A stretch of 64,000 nt of DNA, from assembly GCF_050948215.1 (NCBI RefSeq), contig NW_027488625.1:248001-312000 (forward strand). Reading direction: 5' to 3'. This DNA is from Halictus rubicundus. Lineage: Eukaryota > Arthropoda > Insecta > Hymenoptera > Halictidae. How positions within the stretch are numbered: position 1 is the first letter of the stretch; every line of letters starts with the position of its first letter. Positions 34,696 through 46,800 of the stretch are shown here, one piece after another. A program made the position numbers and the translations under genes. The notes under the pieces are model-generated. The model did not search any database. It worked only from the letters and a program-made list of their open reading frames with translations, and had not been told where the DNA came from.

Positions 34696-35055
34696 CTAGT
34701 GGCTCCTCGATTTCGCATTGAGTGCGTCCACGAAATTATACCATCCTAGGCGGATCCCCGATTTCGCATTGGGTTCTTCCGCATCCTAGCAGCTCCCTGA
34801 TTTCGCATCAGGTGCGTCCGCGCTCTTATACAACCTCCTTTCGTATCGGGTTCGCCGCGTGTTCCCTAGTGACTCCTCGATTTCGCATCGGGTGCGTGCA
34901 CGAAGTTTCATCCTCCTAGTAGCTCCTCGATTTCGCATCGGGTGCGTCTGCGTTTGACACCAACCTCCCAGAGGTTCCCTGATTTCGCATCAGGTGCGTC
35001 CTCGACGTCAACTATCCTAGCGGCTCCTCGATTTCGCATCGGGTGCGTCCGCGTA
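34696..35055 (+). repeat. Tandem array of hairpin-forming units
   Basis: Eight units spaced roughly 50 bp apart. Seven contain a 6-bp stem around the loop TTCGC: 34706-34722, 34757-34773, 34796-34812, 34876-34892, 34926-34942, 34978-34994 and 35027-35043. The eighth, near 34830-34850, is degenerate. Stems differ (CTCGAT/ATTGAG, CCCGAT/ATTGGG, CCTGAT/ATCAGG, CTCGAT/ATCGGG) yet always pair. Each stem is followed by GTGCGTCC or similar. Confidence 0.8.
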
Positions 35056-35149
35056 CCTAACTAACAATTGAAACCATATTCCTATATAGGGGGTAAAAAT
35101 CCCCTCGCCGGCCTCTCGCGCTGCTCATAGCCCTGGCTCGTAACACATA

Positions 35150-36560
35150 CATTTTCTTGTATTTATTGAAATACAGCTACACTTTTTCAAAATCTTAGTT
35201 TTCGTACTCGAGTTACGATACGTGAATTGCTACTGAATTACGAAATGCTTACTCGTACAAATCGGTTTCTGTTATGATAACAATGCCGAAAGGGTGTTTA
35301 CCTTTACAACATAGTTATTAAGCGTTTGAGTATCTTCTTCAATAAAGACATTTTTTGAAAATATCTCGAGATCTAATAATTTGTGTTTCTTCATGAATAA
35401 GTAAAGGACTCAAGCGCGTATAATTCCATAACGCTATTTCCGAGCGCTTCAAGTACCTACAACTCGAAACTTCAAACTGTTATATCTCATCATGGAAGTA
35501 TCTGACAAAAAAATGTTTCAGACAAAATTGACTTGTTTTTTCCGGTAGAATCTAAATATGTAACATTTTATAGGGGGTTCCATTTAAAATGACAAAGGTA
35601 ACTCCCCTCCCCCGTTAAAGGGGAAGGGAGGCCACTTCACGTTTATGTAGTCAGAAAGGCCCTTCTTCAGTTCCATGCAATTTAAGACTAAGAACTTTAA
35701 AATCGATGGCATAGTTTTCGAGATATTGAGCTGTTCAGAGTTATGTGGGCCACCCTGTATATATATATATAACTCCCGGGGACTTTGTTTTCCCGTCCGT
35801 ACGCTTTGTGGTAGTGTATCCTACAAACGCTGGGAAACATTTCGTGCCGGGAGAATAATGGCGGATTTCTGTTGCGCGGTTCGTGTGTATGTTTGGGAAT
35901 TTTTCTTTGTCCTTGATTACCAGCTACTGCTGTGCTGTGGCCCTCGCGGAAAAAGTTTTTTCTAACAATCAACAGATGGTAGGTACGCCACGTTTGATGA
36001 AGCCGAAATCGATTGAAAGAAATCGGTAAAACAGCGGCAGATATAGAAGGAAGATAAATTTTTGGACCTTGTTTGTTTATATACATTTGGGACAATTTAA
36101 AAAAAATAATAAACAAGGTGTATCGATAAAATCAAATTTTTAAGAGCAAGTAAAGAGGAAGTACCTATTTAATACGGAAATAAATTTTTCGGCCATATTT
36201 GTTTACATACAATTACGACCATTTTTTAAAACAATCAACAAAGAATACTCTTTGTAATAAGACCAGAATTAAATTGATTAGAATAAATTTTCCGAAGGCT
36301 TATGTTTGCAAAAAATTAATTTATTAATAACTTTTGTAGCCAATCGCCAAGATAGTCCGTTTCTACTGGAACAAACCTCAAGTCGATCCATCGATTTATC
36401 TCGAATAAATTCTTAAAAATATCCTTTCTCACAATAACGGAGGAATAACGTTCGAAGCTCAATTACGACTATCAAGATACTATAACAATACTTTCCCTCA
36501 TTCTTTGCCCGTAGTAAGTTCTGAAATAAAAGGAAGGAAATGATCGCGAAGATATCTTGT
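35150..36560. other. No recognised gene; one repeat end
   Basis: On the minus strand TACAGGGTGGCCCACATAAC begins at 35757 and runs toward ~35560 (CGGGGGAGGGGAGTTACC), another TACAGGGTG-type repeat. An AT dinucleotide run lies at 35758-35771. Short frames at 35675-36116 are unsupported. Confidence 0.35.
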
Positions 36561-37999
36561 TTAACCCTCCGGGTGCTGTGCCGCAGTCATTTTCGACCCG
36601 CTGGCTTCAACACCACTTTCACTGCTTCCGCAACGGAAACACTTGCTTACGTCACTATACCTATCTCAAAGCAGCCTTTTTTTGTCCTCTGGGGACCAAA
36701 ACTTTACGGATAGCTTAGTTTCTTACGATACTCTGCTAAGGGAGGTCGTGTGCGACAAGACGCAAATCGATATTCTATATTGATAGGTTTTCATGTTTCT
36801 GGTATCTATTGTTGAATGTTTTTATTTATTTGTTTGTTATGTCCATACAATCTACAAACGAGCCAACATGTAATACATACAATAGAAATATTGAATTAAT
36901 ATTATTTTTTCATAAATCACGATGCTGTTATATAATACTATTGTCGCGTCTCGCGTAGCGTCGCGTCGCACAGTGGTCCAGATCGAGGAATTAGCTGTTC
37001 ATTTGATAAAAAAGTAACTTGCTCGTATTGATGTTTATCGCATGTATATTGCTTTTTAAGTATCCATGACATTCGAAAATGGTGAAATTAACGAGATTTA
37101 TAGAAAATTGTGATTCGCACAATCATTTAAATATCAACACTTTATGAATCCTATTTTTCACCGAAGTAATTACCTCATTTCGTATTGAAATCCTGTCGAA
37201 CCATTAAAATACCATTACGTTAATCCTGTAGATCATTTAAAAACAATTAACTTTTTTTAAAATTGGACAAAACTGCTTGAATTTGTTCTAAATATTAGGA
37301 TTAATTTACTGAGTAATGCATAAATAATTTTTTTTTAAGTTGCTATTGGTCGTAATTGTGAAGAAAAAAGTACAGGTCTCGACTTTTAAGTTTGTTTTTC
37401 TGTGAAAATTTAAAGGTGCTGTGGCGGCTTTGGCGCCGCACAGTGACGCAAAGAACTTTCGATAAAAATGAGATAGAGCGATGAAATTTTTTTAAAATTA
37501 AAGCTGAAACTTTGTAGAATATGGGAAAAATAGGGAGATTATGGTACGAACGCTTTTTAACCTTGAGAAAATTCGTTAAACTTGCACAATTTCAAGAAAA
37601 TTGTGGTTTTTCCAATCCACGCGCAGAAAAAATTTTTTTAACATGCTATACATCATTTCCCATAGATTTTTTCACTGATTTCAAATCTGGTCTCATTTGT
37701 CTACGACTTCAGGATTTTGCAAAAAATAGATTTTTGTAACAGAAACTAATGAAATCATTTTTGATAACACACTAGTTTGAAGGTATATCGTATTCTCATA
37801 TATAAAACACAATAAAAATAATAATAATGAAGTATTTGAACGTTTTGAGTTACCCAGTAAGCAAAATGCTTTGAATCTGCCACTAAAATTTGACACGGAA
37901 GTGCCATCCATCTGCCGCCGCATTGCCATATGTTTTCCAGTAGAAAATCTGCCACGCCATATTCGTGCCTGTTCGTGCCACACTTTCGCTTCGATCAGC
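36561..37999. other. Possible piggyBac-like MITE end, otherwise unassigned
   Basis: At 36561 TTAACCCTCCGGGTGC has the TTAA plus CCC start seen in piggyBac-type ends. A related GGTGCTGTGGCGGC lies near 37418. No matching GGGTTAA end is found, so boundaries are not assigned. The remainder is AT-rich and without a recognised gene. Confidence 0.3.
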
Positions 38000-38879
38000 C
38001 TTCGTTATAGAGGGCAGGTCCGTCGCAATAAGAAAGGGGTAACCTTGTTCTGAAAGTAAATATCGGGAAAAATCGGAATAAACGACGAGAGGGAAAATTC
38101 AATTTACAAACGTATTTATTTTAATCTTAATTTATTTTTATTTTACATATATTTGTATTATATAAATTTATTTGTTTCATATTTATAATCTTAAGAAAGA
38201 AAACGAATAGACAATAAAATTTAAAAAAATGAACTGTACAAGTTACACGAAGGAAATAAAAATGATATAAAATTCAATTATCATAACAAAACTGTTATAA
38301 AATAAAAAAATAAATATTCAAATCTTAAAATAATGGAAATAAAACCCTCGAATGGAAAATAAGGTATGGGGGCGCTTAAGAAGAGTTTAATTAATTTATA
38401 ATACATAATATAGGTCATTAGGCATGGGCAGCACGGACAGCACACCACTCTTTTATAGTTTCTCCTTCCTACAAACAAAAAGGGCCTTACATTAGGACGC
38501 AATATATGTTCTGTTCTCATTGTACAATAGATATATTTCGAAGAAAAATTTTTTTAAATTCTAGAATAATGTATATACTCACTTTCAATTCATTAATCAA
38601 CTCAAAATAATACTGTTTTGACATTTGTTCTAAATTACTTACGGTGGTAATCCTGGTAGTAAAGCATTCTTGGAAAAATAGGTATCTGAAATAATTAAAA
38701 ATATTTGTGAGTACTATATAAAGACTAGAGTACTAAAATAATACTATACAATACTGCACAGAAGATATTATTGATTATAACATAAAGTTATTTGTTTTCC
38801 ATGCGTATCTATATATAATAACAATACAATTTATCATAACACGAGAAATATGTAATGTACAATGTGCAACTTGGAATAA

Positions 38880-39714
38880 ACTATACTGTTTCAAAATGAA
38901 CCAGCACAGCGATAACCTACTGGGACATTCCCAATATGTTACCGTCTTCTTCATCCATCGACGATTCGCTGGTGCATCAGCAATAAAACATATAATGTTT
39001 TAATACGACTGGAATTTTTTTCTCGTGGAACGTAATGCCTCCATTTGAGATTATCAAGTTTATGTCAGAGACAAATTTTTGAAGACAATTGTTACAATCC
39101 TCTGTTTTTTGAGTGCCTTTATAAATCCCTACTACAATGGGTTTACTATTTAAGATATTTACAATTCTGACTTAAATAGGCCAAATTTGAATTGTATTGG
39201 AACTATCTAAACTACATCCATCCACATGAAAATATAATTGCAACTCTCCAGGAATTATTGGAGAACATTGAGATAACTGTTTAACTATTTCCAACTCTAC
39301 ATCAAAATGAACATACTCTCCTGGTTCTACCACAGAGGTGACGACACTGGTACATGGTATACTAATGAGCGTTCTTATATCTTTCGGCAAACTAGAAAAA
39401 CACGAATGGGTACGTAGAAGAGATAAGGTGTTGTTCCCCTGAGTGTGCGTTAAATTATTGTCCACAAAGCAAGATGCTAAACCATCACGAAATGATACTT
39501 CTGAAACAGTACCAGCATATTCCCAAACCACATCATCGCATGAAAAGGTAGAAGACGAATCATGCGTGAATGAAGATGTGGTGGGAATATTAAGAAGACT
39601 TTCATTACTATTATTACTGACAGGCACGGATAAAGAAGACGTGCTGGGAATGTTCTGCAGATTATCAAGATTAGGGGGACTTTGTAATTTATTGTCACGT
39701 GAAAACTTCCTCAA
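38880..39714 (-). pseudogene. Broken transposase-type protein
   Basis: The first frame (39172-39714, 180 residues, opening at a TTG) has a Ser/Asn-rich N-terminus. It continues into motifs I recall from transposon proteins of insects: LLRTHSCFSSLPKDIRTL, EPGEYVHFDVE and the LQLYFHVDGCSLDSSN-IQIWP stretch, where homologues usually continue past IWPIL. A stop follows. Downstream, similarity resumes in other frames (VGIYKGTQK near 39125, then FIADAPANRR near 38975). At least one stop and one frameshift therefore kill the gene. The element's TIRs enclose it. The assignment is by remembered motif order only. Confidence 0.5.
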
Positions 39715-40249
39715 ATTTGAGGTTATTTCGTTTCTGCCTAGCGCTTAATTTATTATAGTCGGTTTCGCGAAAACCGACTTCTTCAAAACTCTACGATCCA
39801 TGGGGGTAAAAGAAAACTGAATAAAGAATATACAAAATATATAATAATTTGTTACGTGTATTGGTAACAATACCACGTGGCAATACTTATCTGGCGTCTT
39901 CTCTGCTTCTATCCTTCCTTCCTTCGAATCCACTGCTCATCCAGTCTTCACCGCTTCAGAGTTAATTTACGAACTTAATAATTAGTAATTAACTAACAAA
40001 GGAATCACTAATCAAACAAGACGGAATCAGTGCGCGTGTCGAAACACCGACACCTTCGTCGTGAGAGCTGTTATTCCCAGTCTGGTGTCGCAAACTGCAC
40101 TGCGCATGATCGCGTAACGCGCAACACCTAACATACGCGCATCATAAATTAAAAATTATACATATTATGGCTTTAAAAGAAATTAATGAATTAAAAATAT
40201 TCCGTCATCCCTTTCCATATACTTCTTTCAATCTTCTTCGAATCCACTT

Positions 40250-40410
40250 CCTCTCGCACGCACACTCTTCGCGCTCTTTTCTCTCTCTCTCGCACACTCG
40301 CGCTCTCTCTGTCTCGCACGCACACTCTTCGCGCTCTGTTCTTTCTCTCTCGCACGCACACTCTTCGCGCTCGTTCTCTCTCTCTCTTTCTCGCACGTAC
40401 GCTCTTCGAA
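40250..40410. repeat. Minisatellite, ~50-bp units
   Basis: About four copies of CTCGCACGCACACTCTTCGCGCT-type units separated by CT runs. The Arg/Glu- or Ser-rich frames across it, on either strand, are products of the repeat. Confidence 0.75.
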
Positions 40411-40609
40411 TTATACAACACGGCGCTTTGTCTTTCACGACACATTGTGGTGTTTACGCATCACTTTATCTTTATTACGCATTGAAACTTAAATAAAATA
40501 CCTTTTCCCACCCTACACAGGAAGATTTACTTCAATTTTTCCCGATATTTACTGTTAGAACAAGGTTACGTCCGTTCTTAGTGCGACGGACCTGCCCTCT
40601 ATAACGAAG

Positions 40610-41413
<804 letters not shown>

Positions 41414-41964
41414 AATGCGTTAAGTATCGAGTTATTAAGAGAGAGATTAAAGGACTTTAGCGAAATTGGTGCGATATCACCTCACCCCAAGTAGGCATAG
41501 TCAATTAGGCAAGCTCCTGGACGATCATTAATCTAACCTAACAAATTCACTCGTTACTGACCGGTTCCCGGAAAATTAGCTGGATTAATAATTTCGAAGC
41601 TTGTCGGAACCGTTTATCACTATGTCAATTAAAATATCTGCTAAACTAATCTTTTTTCGACATGGTCAACACTTTTTTGAAATACGGGTAGATTCGCGTG
41701 AGTCGACACGAAAATATCCTGTCGCATAACAACGAGATACGGTTTTTCGGTTGCACCAGTTTTGATAAAGTCGATGCACTTCGCAGGACGTGGAAATTTA
41801 TGTAACGATCGTTAAAGAATTCTGCTTTGCACACACGATTTTCTTGATTAAAAATTATATGTGTAGAGTGCGGATTTTTGTGCATTCATAGTATTTATAC
41901 ATTTCAATTCGATGCAAGGATAGAAGAATAACGGTTGTTTCTTAAATACGGAATCTGCTTTTAG
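41414..41964. other. No recognised gene
   Basis: Nothing identified before the solo LTR. Confidence 0.3.
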
Positions 41965-42688
41965 TGTTACGAGCCGAGGGCTAGGGCAGTTAATGCGTAG
42001 ACCGAGGTTTGTTTGCTTACACAGGAATAGGTTGTCGTGGACTAGTCGATGCCTGCTTCATCACCGATTTGCTCACTACTATAGGATGGGTAAGCGGAAG
42101 GTATTGGGAAGTTGGCCCTCGAAACATTTAAATATTATTGATACATCTCGAGCGATAAAGGTGTATCTATGTAGGAAATACTAGTTACTGGAATTCAAAA
42201 GGATGTGAAAATGAGTTTGGAGACTCGTTTGTTTGACAATATAATATGAAAGTAACAGGGGTAATTGTGTAGTGTGAAATATTATCGCCGATAATAAGTT
42301 CCGTTGCTCCCGGTTTTGACGCACTGAGAAATACGGGGATTATGTTAACTAATTTGCCCTGAATAATGGAGGTAGCGGTTAAAGAATTGATTCGAAAGGG
42401 GCTATGAACCCGATCTCACGACGCGTATCGTTCGGTTTTCTGCTTCAGACTAACCCGTTCGTGAGCAAACTTGGACCCTTTATATAGTCAGATTTGTTTT
42501 AAAAAAAACAGCAGTGGGGTATGGAAAAATTTGGAAGGTATCCCTCCAAATTTTCCTATATGCATGTACTTTTTCCTAATGGCGTAATTGTTTATGATGG
42601 CATATGACTAGGACCTCTTGCAGGGAAAAACATGTCGTTTCTAGAAGGGAGTGAGAGACTCACGTAAACAGAATCTCCATTCGTAACA
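41965..42688 (-). mobile_element. Solo LTR, relative of 33866-35145
   Basis: On the minus strand it starts TGTTACGAATGGAGATTC and ends CGGCTCGTAACA, with 8-bp inverted ends (TGTTACGA/TCGTAACA). It shares with the 34-kb LTR the TATA box (42479-42486), GGTTAGTC, the CCCTTTCGAATCAATTC block, CAGTGCGTCAA and the 3' end. The flanking TTAG/CTAG is an eroded 4-bp duplication. It lacks the hairpin array and is 556 bp shorter. Confidence 0.8.
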
Positions 42689-43165
42689 CTAGCATCGAGT
42701 TTCAAGATCTTCAGGGATCAATTTTTGAGTATCCGACTTCTCGAAATTCCGTGTATTTAGTTCCATAGTTATATCGTTGCAAATTTACAATTCGTTCCCA
42801 AGGTAGCTCTTGAACTTATTAATTGACCTTGTTTCGTGATATTTTAGTTCATTATACTTATATACATTTCAAGGAAATTTCAACAATCGTGAAACTGAAG
42901 CACCTTGTTATTGAGAGTGACGCAATGCTCGAGCAGATACGAATTTCCATGTAATTCACGTACCGCGTTACACGCGACGGAATTTTACTTTTTACCTACC
43001 TGCATGTTAAGTTTGGCAAAATTGTTTGGCATTGCGAGATCAAATATCGGATTTCGCCGATGAGCGTTGAATAATTCACTGGAACACTGAAAATATTGTT
43101 GCGTCGAAACGTTTAATGTAACATCTGCATTATACCGTGTATACCTAGCTCACGATGAAGCCGAT
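42689..43165. other. No recognised gene
   Basis: Unassigned sequence between the solo LTR and repeat R2. Confidence 0.3.
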
Positions 43166-43627
43166 CAGTAAAGACGAAGTAAACTGACATGCACGAACGA
43201 TACAGCACGAAACGATTGTAAATAACTGTAACTAAACAAGTGAATGAAATGTTAAAAAAGGTTTTCATTGCTAATTCTGCTACGTGCGTCGAGACGCGAT
43301 ACTAAAATATACTTCCCCAAGAAAGTTTATAATTGCGCGAGACGAGGAAACGAAGTTCCTGTGTTCGTTCCAACGATTATAAACACTCGACAAAATGTCA
43401 ACGCACAGGATAAGGAAGCCAATTACTGTGGGGGTGCCAATTACTGTGCCGATATTAATTATATTTATTTCTAAAGCATAATGAATATAAAAAAAAATAT
43501 TAAATTTTTTCATTAGAATTAGTTAATATATACCTATATTCATTATGCTTTAAAAATAAATATTATTAATATAGGCACAGTAATTGGCACCCTCACAGTA
43601 CTTGGCTCCCTTGCCCTAGTTTGAGTG
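43166..43627. repeat. Repeat R2, copy 2, left part
   Basis: Matches 10459-10923 with substitutions. It ends at the copia target GAGTG (43623-43627). The right part resumes at 48174. Confidence 0.8.
43408..43616. mobile_element. TA-flanked MITE, copy 2
   Basis: Same element as 10702-10912, ~209 bp. The right end keeps TTGGCTCCCTTGCCC followed by TA. The left TA has mutated to CA. Confidence 0.7.
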
Positions 43628-43796
43628 TATTAAATAAAATGCTTACAGAACTCGCACGTGTTAGTCGTTACAAGGTCCCACAGAGAGTGAGGGCGCATAC
43701 GTCGCACGCACGCTCGCACGCGAATCCCCAGTTCGGCTCGCGCGTTGCCAACCTATAGGATTTCTACATCCCTACTGTTTATTTCAATATCCAACA
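43628..43796 (-). repeat. copia 3' LTR
   Basis: 169 bp, from TGTTGGATATTG to ATTTTATTTAATA on the minus strand. Unusually CpG-rich centre (GCGTGCGACGTATGCGCC-like). Confidence 0.93.
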
Positions 43797-43806
43797 CTTC
43801 CCCTTT
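43797..43806 (-). promoter_or_regulatory. copia polypurine tract
   Basis: AAAGGGGAAG on the minus strand directly precedes the 3' LTR. Confidence 0.75.
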
Positions 43807-43841
43807 GAAATAAAAAAAAAATGTAACGCAATAAACTAAGG

Positions 43842-46800
43842 TTAGGTTTCAATTCCCAACCCTCTCACACATCTATCATGTTTCGCTTTCGGCAACGCTT
43901 TAGTCAGTATGTCGGCTGTCATATCCTCCGACTTCAAATACTCAATAACAATATCGCCGTTTTGAATGGCCTCGCGAACAAAGTGATGTCTTAAATCAAT
44001 ATGCTTCGTTCTTCGGTGATACATGGGATTCTCGGCTAACCTTTTTGCACCTAAGTTGTCATTATATATAGTTATTTGTTCCATTTCCTTTAACCCAATT
44101 TCCGACAGGAAATTCTTTAAATAAATGCCTTCCTTGGTGGCGTCCGCCAATCCCATATACTCCGCCTCAGTCGAGGATAATGCTACTGTTCTTTGTTTGC
44201 GCGATTCCCAAGCAATCGGTGCTGCACATAGTACAAAAACAAACCCAGTATAGGAATGCCTATCATTCACACAATTGCCCCAATCCGCATCTACATATCC
44301 TTTTATATGTTCCGTATCGCTCTTAAAAACTAACCGATATTGGGCGGTTCCCTTGAGGTAGCGTAACACTCCTCTTGCTGCGTTCCAATGGACTCGACTG
44401 TAACTATTATTAAATTGACTCAAGTAACTTATTGCAAATGCTATATCCGGCCTAGTCGTCACTGCTAAGTACATTAGACATCCTAACAATTCTCTATAAG
44501 GCAATGTTTCGCATTCTCTCGATACATTACATTTACTTAATTTCAAACCAGGATCCAACGGAATACATGTCGGTTTCGCATCATTCATGTTGTACTTTGC
44601 TATCAGTCTTTCGATATATTTACTTTGGCTAAGAATGTAATTATCTCCATCTTTGGTAAAGTTTATACCTAAACAATACTCTACTAAACCTAAATCCCTT
44701 AACTCCATACTGGACGATAATTTTTCTTTAACATCAATAATAGCCTTAATATTACTGGACATAACTAAAATATCATCTACATACAGAGCTAGTAATAATA
44801 GACTTTTCTTTTCCCTTTTATAATATATACACGGATCCGCCGTTGAACGTTTCATACCCAATTCAATGATTTTATTATTTATCATTATGTTCCATTGACG
44901 GCCCGCCTGCTTCAAACCGTAAATAGCTTTCTTTAAAGAGCATACCTTATCTCCGGTTCTTAAATGACTTAACATTTTACTTGCTCTACTTGTTATTTCA
45001 GCAGATTCTTTCCTCGATACGATTCTTTCCAATGTCTCCTTAAATCTTTCCGGAATCTCCATATATATCGGTACATCCAATTCACTGTTTAAGTACGCTG
45101 TTGTTACGTCCAACTGATGAATTTGCATGCTGAAACGTGTAGCTAAAGCAACAAGTAAACGGATTGATCCCAATCGGGCTACGGGAGAAAATGTTTCATT
45201 ATAATCGAAGCCCGGTCGCTGGCTAAATCCACGGGCGACTATACGTGCTTTTCGCCTACCTATTGTACCATCGCTATTTAATTTGTCGGTTAATACTACC
45301 TTACTATCTATCACGTTTCCTTCTCTTGGACGGTCCACAATGTCAAATACGTCCTTCTTTATCATTGATTTGACTTCTTGACCGATGGCTGCATACCACT
45401 CTTCTGCATCCGAACCTGAAATTGCCTTATACACCTGTATCTCTGCCATGGATGCCATCTCCGCTACTTCATTTTTTGGAACCAGATTGTACTTCTTTCT
45501 TGGTCTTCCCCTTAATCCTGTCTTTATTGGTTTCGGCCTCCCTGGACCTCTCTTCATTTCCATTGTCCTTGGGCATCCAGGACTTAATATTTCCTTTGCA
45601 TCATGAAATTCGTCTTCGGGTTGTTGTTCCTTTTCCGATTCCTGAACCTCGCTTTCACTTGAATCGCTCTCTTCTGTCGATTCCTCTGATACAGAATCCT
45701 GAATCCTTGGTGTCTCATGATGCAAGGTGACATTTTCATTTTCATCATCCTCCTCCTCCAGAAACTTTACGTCTCGGCTAATTGTAACCTTGTTAGTTTC
45801 TGGATCCAAGAGTCGATAACCTTTAGATTCCTCTGAGTACCCCGCGAATCTGAATTCCTGGGCCTTGGCGTCTAGCTTTCTCCTTAACTCATCTGGCACA
45901 TGAGCATACACCTTTGCACCGAACCTGTGAAAATTCTTCATGTTTGGCTTAGTACCGTCCCATTTCTTGATTGGAATATCACCCAGTGCTTTGGAATATA
46001 TCCTATTTTGTAAATAATTAGCAGTGTTTACTGCCTCCGCCCAGTATTTGTTGGGTAGATCCGCATCCCTTAATAAGCATCGGCCCATTTCCATTAATGA
46101 CCTGTTCTTCCTCTCTGCCACGCCGTTTTGCTCGGGACAGTACGCCACAGTATGTTGCATCTCTATTCCCTCTTCCTGAAGTATCTTTTCGAGCCGATGG
46201 TTTATATATTCTCGCCCTCTGTCTGATCGAAAACACTTAGGTTTCGCTCCATACTTAGTTTTCATTAACTCAATGAAATTTGCAATTTTTTCTGGCACTT
46301 CAGATTTATGTTGCAAAAAATACACGTGAGTATATCTACTAAAATCATCTATCAATGTGAGAAAGTACCTTTTCTTGCTTGGCGTAATAGTCTGCATTGG
46401 CCCGCAGACATCCGTATGGATTAATTCCAGTATTTTCTTCGCCCTTGTTGATGACCTTTCTGGGAAACTTTGCCTCTGCATCTTCCCCTTGATGCATACC
46501 TCGCATGTGATCTTCATGCCGCAATCCTTAATCTGCAGGTTGTCTACCAGGTTCTTGACTGCCATTTCCTTTATTGCCAGCGGATCTCTGTGGCCTAATT
46601 TTCTATGCCACGTATGTATACAATCTCTATTGTGTTTACACGTGGTGAGCAATGCCTGGTTAACTATCTTTAGTTTGTATAGGTTACCTATTGCACTTGC
46701 TGTAACTATAACCTTATTGCCCCTTTTTATGTGGCACTCTTTATCACAGAAATTTACCTCTATTCCTTTTTCTGTTAATTTCCTTACTGACAGGAGACTT

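Larger units (their letters stand above)
33866..35145 (+). mobile_element. Solo LTR with hairpin array (1,280 bp)
   Basis: Starts TGTTACGTATGG and ends GGCTCGTAACA. Its ends are short inverted repeats, and it is flanked by the exact 4-bp duplication CATA (33862-33865, 35146-35149). No internal retroviral-type genes are nearby, so it is a solo LTR left by recombination. It carries a TATA box at 34182-34189 and a start-site-like TTAGTC at 34214-34219, both conserved in its relative at 41965-42688. The 4-bp duplication fits a Ty3/Gypsy-type element (inference). The 3' half contains a tandem hairpin array that the relative lacks. Confidence 0.85.
38000..40609. mobile_element. TIR DNA transposon (~2.6 kb), degenerate
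   Basis: The outer ~80 bp at each end are inverted copies. The left starts CTTCGTTATAGAGGGCAGG and the right ends CCTGCCCTCTATAACGAAG, followed inward by AACAAGGTTAC and CGATATTTACT on both sides. The palindrome TATA sits at 38006-38009 and 40600-40603 and could be the target duplication, but a longer TIR explains it equally well. A broken transposase frame lies inside on the minus strand. A minisatellite lies near the right end. Confidence 0.7.

Noticed and set aside
34722..34919. 65-codon ORF with repeated RIGF/SHWVL-like segments
   Set aside because: It is the translation of the tandem hairpin array; unit spacing does not preserve the frame.
36561..37470. Complete piggyBac-like MITE
   Set aside because: Only one TTAACCC end is visible. 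No inverted GGGTTAA partner was found.
40191..40496. Arg/Glu-rich and Ser/His-rich ORFs
   Set aside because: They are products of the 40250-40410 minisatellite.
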